A DNA stretch of 46,226 bases. Origin: a virus. The notes under the pieces were generated by a model that did not search any database, was not told the DNA's origin, and saw only the letters and a list, made by a program, of their open reading frames with translations. A program made the translations under genes and the position numbers. Where the stretch lies: the IMG/VR virus record IMGVR_UViG_3300009506_000058, positions 1-46,226 of that record; one strand, given 5' to 3'. Every line of letters starts with the position of its first letter. The first letter of the stretch is position 1. Shown here piece by piece: positions 6,118 through 13,285 of the stretch.

Positions 6118-8021
6118 TCATACCGGGAGTTGGGAACCAGAAGGTCGTGGAGTACGTCACGACCAGGTTCCGTGAGCTCAAGGACATGCGCAAGACCAAA
6201 GAGGCCAAGTGGATGGAGTGCGTCCGGGCCTACATGTCCGACTTTCCCCGCATCTGGGACATCCGCAAGGAGACGGAAAGACGGAGCGCCCGGTACGTTC
6301 CGCTCTCCTTCGACGCCGTCGAGACCCTCGAATCCACCCTGATGTCCATGCTGATGCCCAATGGCCGCTGGATCGACATGCAGCCAGCGGTCAGCGGCAA
6401 GCTGGAATATGATGATGTGGCCGCCAGTGAGATGGAGGCCCTTATCTATAACCAGCACATACAGATGCGCTTCAAGAGGGAGTTCAAGAAGCTCCTGAAG
6501 CAGATGGCCATCGTGGGCAACGCCCCCTACCAGATGGGGTGGAGGCAGGACCTGGCGGTGGACTATCCGGCCTTCCAGGCGGCTATGCAGGAGTGGCAGA
6601 TCATCCATCGGGAAGAGTGGATGAAATACCAGACTGCCATGGAGGAGTGGCGCATGGCCGCCCAGGCCGCCGCGATCAAGGGCCAAGCCCCTCCTCCCAA
6701 GCCCCAGCTGACCATGCCTGAGCCGCCTCCGGCCGGTGGCCAGAACGTGGCCTACGCCGGACCGACCTTCCAGTGCGGGGACATCTTCAATTTCGTGGTG
6801 GACCCATTCTCCCCCGACCGCGACCACCCCGTCATGATAAAGCGATCCTTCGTTCCCCGTTCGGCCATCATCGCCATGGCCCAGCGCAACGATTTCGGCT
6901 ACTCTGTCTATGAGAATGTTCAGGGCCTGGAAGAGCGGGAGATCCGCATCTCCAGGGACCAGGAACACATGACCGATACCTATGACGCCTTCGGGCTCCA
7001 GGTTCCCTCCGGCAAAGCGGTGGAAATCAAGGAGGCCTGGGGAACTCTGGAGATTCCGTACGCCATGTCGGACGGACGTGAGGTCTTCACGGCCTTCGTA
7101 GCGACCGTAGCCAACGATTCCCGGCTCATCCGGTTCGAGCCGACCTTCCTGTGGTCCGGGAAGGCCCCGGTGGGGCTCGCCACCTACCGTGACGTTCCGG
7201 GGCAGGTTTATGGGGTGGGAGCCCTCGAAATGGCGCTGGGGGTAGCCGACCTCGTGAACGCCCGGACCAACCAGAATATCGACATCGTCAATTACGCCGT
7301 GAATCCGGAGTACAAGGCGGTGGACGACGGTTTCATCAGTCCCAACATCTTCTCGGCCCCTAGCAAGATCCACTGGGTCGGCAATATCGAAAACCTGGTC
7401 CCCCTGCAGAAGGACCTCCAGGGCATCCAGATCTCCATGCAGGATGTCACGCTGCTGAAGAACGAATTCAAGATGATCACCAAGTCAGGGGCTCCCCTGA
7501 GCAGCGACTCCTCGGAATCCGCCACCAAGACCAGGCTGGATGCCCGCATGCTCGGCAGCGACATCGGCAAGATCGCCGAGCACATCGAGGAGACCGCGCT
7601 CTGGGAGATCATCACCAAGCAGGTAGAACTCAATTCCCAGTATCTGAGCCGTGAGCAGATGGTCCGCGGTGTCCAGAAAGGCTCCGCCGCCATGATCGCC
7701 GTCAGCCCCCAGACCGCCCGCATGGGCTGGGGCATCGTGGTAAAGGGCACCAAGTTCACGGCAGACCAGATGCAGCGGGCCGAGAATCTCATGATGTTCC
7801 AGCAGTTGGTCCTGGGCAATCCCATGGCCCTGCCCGCTGTGAACGTCCTGGAGCTCTTGAAGATGGTCTACGAGGAGCTGGGCTTCAGCAACGCGGACCA
7901 GATCTTCAATGACGAGGCCACCGCCATGGACATCATCAACCAGATGATCCAGTTCGGGCTGGTGGGCTCAGGGACTGGTCAGTCCCGCAACGCCGAGGCG
8001 GCGCAATATGTTGGATCCTGA
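6114..8021 (+). CDS. Portal protein (head-to-tail connector, T7 type)
   Basis: The 635-residue protein fits the T7-like head-to-tail connecting protein, which forms the twelve-membered ring at one capsid vertex through which DNA passes. Supporting points are the length, a helical N-terminus (residues 8-40) ahead of RSARYVPLSFDAVETLES, a long helical and proline-rich insertion (about 160-230), GQVYGVGALEMALG in the clip/wing region and a helical C-terminus with repeated QM. It follows TerL at the place typical for portals. The start at 6114 overlaps the previous stop (ATGA). Confidence 0.85.
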   Translation: MIIPGVGNQKVVEYVTTRFRELKDMRKTKEAKWMECVRAYMSDFPRIWDIRKETERRSARYVPLSFDAVETLESTLMSMLMPNGRWIDMQPAVSGKLEYDDVAASEMEALIYNQHIQMRFKREFKKLLKQMAIVGNAPYQMGWRQDLAVDYPAFQAAMQEWQIIHREEWMKYQTAMEEWRMAAQAAAIKGQAPPPKPQLTMPEPPPAGGQNVAYAGPTFQCGDIFNFVVDPFSPDRDHPVMIKRSFVPRSAIIAMAQRNDFGYSVYENVQGLEEREIRISRDQEHMTDTYDAFGLQVPSGKAVEIKEAWGTLEIPYAMSDGREVFTAFVATVANDSRLIRFEPTFLWSGKAPVGLATYRDVPGQVYGVGALEMALGVADLVNARTNQNIDIVNYAVNPEYKAVDDGFISPNIFSAPSKIHWVGNIENLVPLQKDLQGIQISMQDVTLLKNEFKMITKSGAPLSSDSSESATKTRLDARMLGSDIGKIAEHIEETALWEIITKQVELNSQYLSREQMVRGVQKGSAAMIAVSPQTARMGWGIVVKGTKFTADQMQRAENLMMFQQLVLGNPMALPAVNVLELLKMVYEELGFSNADQIFNDEATAMDIINQMIQFGLVGSGTGQSRNAEAAQYVGS

Positions 8022-8271
8022 CAGGATCGAGTCTGAGGCGAGAGCCATCCAGATGGTGTTGCCTTACGAGGGCACCAAGGTAATCCTGTCGGAGCTTGAG
8101 AAGCGGATCAACAACGCGTACGCGGATGTCCCCATCAGCGATCCCGCCTGGGAGCGCAAGATGGCGAGTCAGATTGGCGCGGGAAGGGCATTGTCCGAAT
8201 TCAGGGACTGGATCCACGGCAGATCGAAGTTTCGGTCGCCGAACAGTCCTCAACCGCCTACCGAGGCGTAA
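8008..8271 (+). CDS. Small protein between portal and scaffold, unknown
   Basis: The 87-residue product overlaps the portal end by 14 bases. It is helical in residues 5-70 and ends in a polar tail rich in S and P. In T7-like phages a small gene often lies between portal and scaffold, but no motif allows a call. The frame, codon use and tight packing support a real gene. Confidence 0.6.
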   Translation: MLDPDRIESEARAIQMVLPYEGTKVILSELEKRINNAYADVPISDPAWERKMASQIGAGRALSEFRDWIHGRSKFRSPNSPQPPTEA

Positions 8272-8287
8272 ACACGGAGGCTAGAGC

Positions 8288-8974
8288 ATGTCAGGATTGG
8301 ACAGATTCAGCGACCTGGACCGTAGCCTGGGCAACGAGCCCGCCATTCCCAAGGAGCCCCAGAAGAAGGCTCCCTCGGACATCGAGGTACTCCGCCAGGA
8401 GTTCCGCGCCGAGCAGGAGAAGCGGGATCAGGATATCCGGGCCATGATTTCCGGGGTCGCCAACGCCAGCAGGCCGACCGAACCAGAGCCGGTGCTTTCC
8501 GACGAGGATTTCCTCAAGAAGCACCTGCCGGACGACGTGGACCCTGGCGTGGTGGACGCACTGATGCCGATCCTGGGAGCCCAGAGGGACCTGATCGAAC
8601 GCGCATTCGCCACCCGCTACGGCCCCGTGGCCGAGGCTGTCGAGCGAGACGAGAATATCAAGGTCATCGGGCAGCGGGTCGATGGATTCGAAGAGATCCT
8701 CCCCGAAGTTCAGAAGCTCTACGAGCAGCTCCCGCCGGAAGTCCAGGCAGAATACGATACCCGGGTCGGTATCGAGGCTCTGGCCAGGCGCGTGTTGCAA
8801 GACCGACGTGGTAGTTCCGACATGAGCGGGATGGCCCATGCGGCCGACCCCAATACGCCCCCGGCCAGGGACCCTGGAGAGGGCCCCACGGAGGCGGATG
8901 TCTGGGACTTGTCAGATGAAGATTTCGACGCCTACGTCAACAAAGTGAAGATGGGAGGCACTAGGCGTCGTTAG
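8288..8974 (+). CDS. Capsid scaffold protein candidate
   Basis: The 228-residue protein lies between portal and major capsid protein, starts after GGAGGCTAGAGC, and is acidic, highly charged and helical (DIEVLRQEFRAEQEKRDQD, later QKLYEQLPPEVQAEY). The acidic C-terminus (WDLSDEDFDAYVNKVK) ends in a basic KMGGTRRR, a layout typical of scaffold proteins that use a short C-terminal helix to bind the coat protein. The call rests on position and composition, not on a recognised domain. Confidence 0.65.
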   Translation: MSGLDRFSDLDRSLGNEPAIPKEPQKKAPSDIEVLRQEFRAEQEKRDQDIRAMISGVANASRPTEPEPVLSDEDFLKKHLPDDVDPGVVDALMPILGAQRDLIERAFATRYGPVAEAVERDENIKVIGQRVDGFEEILPEVQKLYEQLPPEVQAEYDTRVGIEALARRVLQDRRGSSDMSGMAHAADPNTPPARDPGEGPTEADVWDLSDEDFDAYVNKVKMGGTRRR

Positions 8975-8991
8975 CCTCGGAGGAAAAGGCA

Positions 8992-10077
8992 ATGTCCACC
9001 CAGATCCACACTACTAGTTTTCTCCAGGCCGCACCTGGTTCTGGGGCGAACTCCGCCCTCAGTGTGACGCTGCCCAGCGTAACTGAGGGTGTCTACAACC
9101 GCTCCCTCCTGAAGCGGGCCTACCCCTATCTGATGCACCAGATGTTCGGGGAACAGTACCCGCTCGGCCTACGCCAGGGCCAGACAATGGTGTTCCGCCG
9201 GTACGAGAAGCTGGCCCAGAACACCATCCCCCTGACCGAGGGCGTCACCCCGACCGGGACCAGCCTGGTCAAGCGCGACTACAAGGCCACGGTGAAGCAG
9301 TATGGTGACTACGTCATCATCTCCGACTTCGTGGACATGACTCACGTCGATCCCATCATCCAGCAGAGCGTCGAGCTCCTGGGTGAGGCCATGGGCGAGT
9401 CGATGGACTCCGTCTACCGGGAATACCTGGTGATCGGGTCCGCCGCCTACTTCGTCAAGGCCGACGGAACCGACACCACGGCGCGTTCTACCGTGGCGGG
9501 CTCTCTCTGCCCGGCCGCGATGGACGAGGCGATCCAGACCCTGAAGCGCGAAGAGGCCAAGCCCTTCAAGCCGATGATTCCCGGATCGACCGGCAACAAC
9601 ACCTGGCCCGTGGCCCCCTGCTACTGGGCCCTGATCCACACGGACATCGAGCTGGACCTGTACAACAACTTCGACATCGCCGGGGCTTCGACCATTCGCA
9701 ACCCCAGCACGAGCTACATGACGGGCCTGTTCGTGCCCGTCGAGCAGTACAGCCAGACCGGATCGGTGATGGAGAACGAGGTGGGTAAGTACCGCAACGT
9801 GCGGTTCGTAACCTCCACCAACACCAAGATCCATGAGAGCGCCGGAGCTGGGAGCATCGACGTCTACGTCACCCTGGTCTTCGGCCGGAATGCCTATGGC
9901 GTGGTGCCCCTGCAGAGGGGCAGCGGCAGGGTCATCCTCCAGCAGGCTGGTGGCAACACCGACCCCCTGGAGCAGCGGAACACCGTCGGCTGGAAGGCCG
10001 CCGGAACCGCCTTGATCCTCAACGACGCCTGGATGTTCCGCATCGAGCACGCCAAGGGCGTCCTGACGCCTGCCTAG
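8992..10077 (+). CDS. Major capsid protein, N4-gp56 family
   Basis: This 361-residue protein matches the N4-gp56 family of HK97-fold coat proteins. Marker stretches are YNRSLLKRAYPYLMHQMFG near residue 35, GQTMVFRRYEKL, then PLTEGVTPTGTSL and VKQYGDYVIISDFVDMT, and a closing GWKAAGTALILNDAWMFRIE. The ribosome binding site GGAGGAAAA lies in the loop of a possible four-base stem (GCCT/AGGC). A hairpin follows the stop. Combination of this capsid type with a T7-like portal shows that the head genes are mosaic. Confidence 0.88.
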   Translation: MSTQIHTTSFLQAAPGSGANSALSVTLPSVTEGVYNRSLLKRAYPYLMHQMFGEQYPLGLRQGQTMVFRRYEKLAQNTIPLTEGVTPTGTSLVKRDYKATVKQYGDYVIISDFVDMTHVDPIIQQSVELLGEAMGESMDSVYREYLVIGSAAYFVKADGTDTTARSTVAGSLCPAAMDEAIQTLKREEAKPFKPMIPGSTGNNTWPVAPCYWALIHTDIELDLYNNFDIAGASTIRNPSTSYMTGLFVPVEQYSQTGSVMENEVGKYRNVRFVTSTNTKIHESAGAGSIDVYVTLVFGRNAYGVVPLQRGSGRVILQQAGGNTDPLEQRNTVGWKAAGTALILNDAWMFRIEHAKGVLTPA

Positions 10078-10085
10078 GCATGACT

Positions 10086-10111
10086 GGGCCCTCCTCTACG
10101 GAGGGGGGCCC
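10086..10111 (+). terminator. Hairpin after the capsid gene
   Basis: GGGCCCTCC and GGAGGGGGGCCC pair around TCTAC, with three unpaired G residues. There is no T run, so it is probably a weak terminator or an mRNA-stability element that separates the capsid message from the next gene at 10129. Confidence 0.5.
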
Positions 10112-10128
10112 AACCCAAGGAGAATGGA

Positions 10129-10527
10129 ATGGCCAACACCTACGTCTACAACCAGAGCGGTGGGTCTGGCGTCCTCGGGGTCATGACCGGCTACGTGGAC
10201 TGCGACGGCTCGACCGATCTACAAGTGGAGCTCGGCTTCATCCCCACGCGGGTGGAGTGCTTCATCGTCACCGACCCCGAGGGCACTCCCGCGCAGGGGG
10301 AGGGTTACCTCTGGAGCATCAGTCTCGACAGCGCGGGGGCCTACGTTGACAACACTATCGCCATCGCGACTACTGGTGCCAGAACCGTAGCCGGGGCCAG
10401 CATCCAGGTCTTCGAAGGACTGGAAGAGGACCCCGGAACGCCCACCCCGGCCATCGCGCCCGGGTTCACCCTTCCGGCTTCGCTGGTGACGAACACGGAC
10501 CGGCTGTACTGGTCCGCCTTCCGATAG
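10129..10527 (+). CDS. Decoration-like protein, tandem paralogue 1
   Basis: The 132-residue product is the first of three consecutive related genes behind the coat protein. It shares with the other two a glycine-rich N-terminal half, the element GFIPTRVECFIV, and a C-terminus ending in aromatic-x-A-F-R (YWSAFR). The predicted fold is all beta with no signal peptide. Position and repetition suggest capsid decoration or a head-fibre subunit, but this is inference. The start follows AAGGAGAATGGA. Confidence 0.6.
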   Translation: MANTYVYNQSGGSGVLGVMTGYVDCDGSTDLQVELGFIPTRVECFIVTDPEGTPAQGEGYLWSISLDSAGAYVDNTIAIATTGARTVAGASIQVFEGLEEDPGTPTPAIAPGFTLPASLVTNTDRLYWSAFR

Positions 10528-10536
10528 GAGATAGAA

Positions 10537-10935
10537 ATGGTTCTCGTAGTTTCGGCAGAACGCATCTCCGACAGCGGGAAGGGCGCCAACCTGTATGGCG
10601 GCTTCGCCTCCGGCACGATCACCGCGGACAACCCCGTGGGCACGGACGACTATTTCGTGCCCTGTGGGTTCAGGCCGCGGGGAATCACCTGGATCGGCGC
10701 TGACGGGGAAGAGAAGATCTGGTTCGAAGGAATGCCGGAAAGCGACACCTCCGGGAATTCCTTCTTCACCGTATCCACGGCTGGGGCCAAGAGCTACACG
10801 GCCACGGGCGGTGCCTATTATCACAACGGGGTTGACCCAACGGACGCCACCGACGTTCCAGGCGAGGACGGCTTCGTCATCCCCTACGGGTGGCTTGGCG
10901 CGGCCGAGGTCTCGTTCTGGGTCGCCTACCGATAG
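10537..10935 (+). CDS. Decoration-like protein, tandem paralogue 2
   Basis: The 132-residue protein has the same architecture as its neighbours: YGGFASGTIT, then CGFRPRGITWIG, FEGMPES and a final YGWLGAAEVSFWVAYR. It is closest to the third copy (FASGRF, CGFNPR, IDGMP, YGWVG). Its ribosome binding site is TAGGAGAT. As an all-beta protein next to the coat gene it may decorate the capsid; no experimental family is recognised. Confidence 0.6.
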   Translation: MVLVVSAERISDSGKGANLYGGFASGTITADNPVGTDDYFVPCGFRPRGITWIGADGEEKIWFEGMPESDTSGNSFFTVSTAGAKSYTATGGAYYHNGVDPTDATDVPGEDGFVIPYGWLGAAEVSFWVAYR

Positions 10936-10944
10936 GAGGATGAA

Positions 10945-11397
10945 ATGGCCTTCAAATCGGTAGCCACGGGCAACGTGGAGATCAAGCAAAACGCGCTGCA
11001 GCTTCAGAGCTGCTTCGCCTCCGGCCGCTTCAGCATCAACGCGGTAGGAACATCCGATTTCGCCATTCAGTGCGGCTTCAATCCGCGGATGGTGGACATG
11101 TGGAAGCATGACGGGGCCGGGGTGGTCAACCGCTACCGCTGGATAGACGGGATGCCCATCGCGGCTCTGACCCATGACCCGGACGACTTCACGGGGGATT
11201 CCTATTTCCTGATGGTTGATTCGGGTACCATTACTTACCTGCCCCTTGCTGGCGGAGGCTTCTTCGACGGGGTTGTCTCTCTCAACATCGGTCCCAAGGA
11301 ATGTGGATATCGGACTCCCTATGGGTGGGTCGGCACCAGCTATACTGGCGGGGTCGAAACCGCGGGCAAGGGCACCTTCTTCGTGGTCTGGAGGTAG
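10945..11397 (+). CDS. Decoration-like protein, tandem paralogue 3
   Basis: At 150 residues this is the longest of the three copies. It aligns by eye with copy 2 through SCFASGRFSINAVGTSDFA, CGFNPRMVDMW, RWIDGMP, SYFLMVDSG, YRTPYGWVG and a terminal FFVVWR, and carries a small insertion before the last motif. The start follows TAGGAGGATGAA. It ends two bases before the next gene. Confidence 0.6.
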   Translation: MAFKSVATGNVEIKQNALQLQSCFASGRFSINAVGTSDFAIQCGFNPRMVDMWKHDGAGVVNRYRWIDGMPIAALTHDPDDFTGDSYFLMVDSGTITYLPLAGGGFFDGVVSLNIGPKECGYRTPYGWVGTSYTGGVETAGKGTFFVVWR

Positions 11398-11399
11398 AC

Positions 11400-11918
11400 A
11401 TGGCTTTCACCGTCAGTCCCAACGGAGTGGACCTGGACGCTGTCCCGCCCGGTGGCACCATCAGCATCAGCCTGTCCGTCACCCAAGACGAGGTCAATGC
11501 CGTGGACCCCTGGCCCCAGCTTGAACTGCCCTGGGAGTTCGACACCAGGGTTTCAGGTGTGGCCCAAGAGAAGGGAACTCTGGACAAGAACGCCTACTTC
11601 TTCACCAGTTTGCCCACGTCCCTGGCCGCTGGGTCAATCGCCTATGTCGTGGGTAACGAAATTCCGTCCACCAAGGCCACGGCCCTGACCAGCGGGTACG
11701 TCCTGGACGTTTTTGTCTGCACCAAGATCCCTACGGTAAAAACCGTGGGCGGATCTGGCGGGACCCCTCCGGTTACGGAAAAACAGGACACGACCTATAT
11801 CCTAGAGCCTGGTGCCGCCTTCGAGGACACCGGCATCTGGTCTCCGGACACCGACGGCCTCGGCACCGCCGTTCGCATTGACTTCAACATCCGGCGGAAG
11901 ATGATCACCGAAGAGTAG
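11400..11918 (+). CDS. Beta-rich structural protein, unknown
   Basis: The ATG at 11400 is right after the previous stop with AGGTAG upstream; the open frame back to 11301 is inside the preceding gene and ignored. The 172-residue protein begins with an extended strand pattern (VSPNGVDLDAVPPGGTISISLSV) like an immunoglobulin-type or jelly-roll subunit, with a loop rich in G, T and P in the middle (GGSGGTPPV). It probably belongs to the virion as do its neighbours. Family not recognised. Confidence 0.55.
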   Translation: MAFTVSPNGVDLDAVPPGGTISISLSVTQDEVNAVDPWPQLELPWEFDTRVSGVAQEKGTLDKNAYFFTSLPTSLAAGSIAYVVGNEIPSTKATALTSGYVLDVFVCTKIPTVKTVGGSGGTPPVTEKQDTTYILEPGAAFEDTGIWSPDTDGLGTAVRIDFNIRRKMITEE

Positions 11919-11947
11919 CGCCGGAGGGCGTAAACCTTGGAGATGAA

Positions 11948-12391
11948 ATGAGCAAAGAGACACGGCTCGATGAAAAGGGCCTGGCCAAGGCCGCGAAGAG
12001 CGCCCTCTCGGAACACGAGATGGAGGCGTCCCAAGTGATCGCCGGGAAGCCGCTCCCGGAAGGATTCGTCAATCCGGAAATCGGCAAGCCTGGGCATTAC
12101 TGCCTGGATCCAAGCGGGAACTACCAGCCTACCTGGGCGTCCCTGAAGATTCACAAGACGGGCGAGGACATCCCTGAGAGGCAGTTTTTCCAGAACGGCA
12201 AGAGGCATTGGCGCGTCCAGACCGGAGTCTGGGTGGACGTCCCGCCCGAAATCATCAACCTCCTGGAGTGCATGGTGCTCGAAGAGGTTGAGATGGACTT
12301 CAGGACGGCCAACCCTCTCATGACCGGAGGCGTCAGTAAGGTCGTGAACAAGATCCCGAGGTTCAGCACCTCGTTGATCCCCTCGGCCTAG
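11948..12391 (+). CDS. Unknown protein of the virion operon
   Basis: The 147-residue product starts after TTGGAGATGAA. Its first 40 residues are charged and helical; the middle (PGHYCLDPSGNYQPTW, then HWRVQTGVWVDVPPEI) looks globular and beta-rich. The C-terminus ends in a polar tail. It lies between structural genes and ahead of a terminator-like hairpin. I do not recognise the family. Confidence 0.55.
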   Translation: MSKETRLDEKGLAKAAKSALSEHEMEASQVIAGKPLPEGFVNPEIGKPGHYCLDPSGNYQPTWASLKIHKTGEDIPERQFFQNGKRHWRVQTGVWVDVPPEIINLLECMVLEEVEMDFRTANPLMTGGVSKVVNKIPRFSTSLIPSA

Positions 12392-12412
12392 CCGTTCGGC
12401 ACAGGAATCCTA

Positions 12413-12446
12413 GGGGCCGCGTCGCCAAGACGAAGCGGTCCCTTTT
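12413..12446 (+). terminator. Probable rho-independent terminator
   Basis: GGGGCCGC pairs with GCGGTCCC (one G-U pair), with an inner GTC/GAC pairing, and is followed by TTTT. It stands between the gene ending at 12391 and the adaptor start at 12461, so it may set head-gene expression above tail-gene expression. Confidence 0.6.
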
Positions 12447-12460
12447 GTCTGGAGGTAGCC

Positions 12461-13285
12461 ATGGGGTTCTCACTGTCCGGCCCCGCTCTAGCGCGACAGC
12501 CGAACAATATCACCTTCCTGGAATTGGCCCAGGACATCATGCGGTCCAACGGCGCGATTCCCATGGAGTCGATCGAGAACGACACCAGCAAGCACGGGTT
12601 GGTGGCGGCCAGCTCGATCAACCGTGCCCTGTCCAGGGCCTGGTCCGCGGCCCACTGGGATTGGCGGATCAAGTGGATCGGTTTCACGCTTGAGGATCGC
12701 ACATTCATGTTTCCCCTGCCCGCGGACTACGAATGGCACATGAGCGGCCCCCTGAATTCTGGCGACCAGTTCGGACTTGGCCCCATCGAGTACGAGACTC
12801 TCGTCCAACGGTATCCTGATCTGGCCTATGCCACGCCGGAATTTCTGCAGAGCCTGGACATCAGCCATCTGACGAGGCAGGCCCAGCTCTTCAACGAGGG
12901 TCTGCACCTTGGCATCCCCAGGTACTGGGGCATCAGGGGCTCGCATTTCTTCGTCTATCCGGTGCCAGACAAGGATCAATATCCAGACGAGGACACCTGG
13001 AACAAGTCGATCTTCTTCACCTTCGGATACTACGTGGCCTTCAAGCGCCTGGTGGCCGGGGACGACGTCCTGCCTGTGCCGCCCAATCTGAACAACACGA
13101 TTTTCTTCTTGGCCAACGCCTACTTCAAGCAGGCCTTCGAGTATCCGGACTTCTCGGTGGACGAGCAGCGCGGCGAGGCCCTGCTGCGCCTGGCGGTGAA
13201 CCGCAACCGCCAGCTGCATCCGGAGTCCTCCTACGCCCATCTGAGAACCAATCTGAATCCGTGGGGTCCCAGTTATGGCCCTTGA
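12461..13285 (+). CDS. Head-tail adaptor / tail tube protein candidate
   Basis: The 274-residue protein sits where T7-like phages place the gatekeeper (gp11-type) protein, after the head genes and before the nozzle. Residues 15-60 form helices (ITFLELAQDIMRSNGAIPME), the centre is beta-rich, and the C-terminal part (LNNTIFFLANAYFKQAFEYPD, then RGEALLRLAVNRNR) is a long helical pair, as expected for an adaptor bound under the portal. Start is supported by CTGGAGG. It overlaps the nozzle gene by 11 bases. Confidence 0.6.
   Translation: MGFSLSGPALARQPNNITFLELAQDIMRSNGAIPMESIENDTSKHGLVAASSINRALSRAWSAAHWDWRIKWIGFTLEDRTFMFPLPADYEWHMSGPLNSGDQFGLGPIEYETLVQRYPDLAYATPEFLQSLDISHLTRQAQLFNEGLHLGIPRYWGIRGSHFFVYPVPDKDQYPDEDTWNKSIFFTFGYYVAFKRLVAGDDVLPVPPNLNNTIFFLANAYFKQAFEYPDFSVDEQRGEALLRLAVNRNRQLHPESSYAHLRTNLNPWGPSYGP

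Noticed and set aside
6063-7373. Antisense frame of 436 codons inside the portal gene
   Set aside because: High GC and strong third-position bias of the portal gene create long mirror frames; the product is H/G/L-rich without any motif. The same holds for antisense frames at 4935-5735 and 9169-10050.
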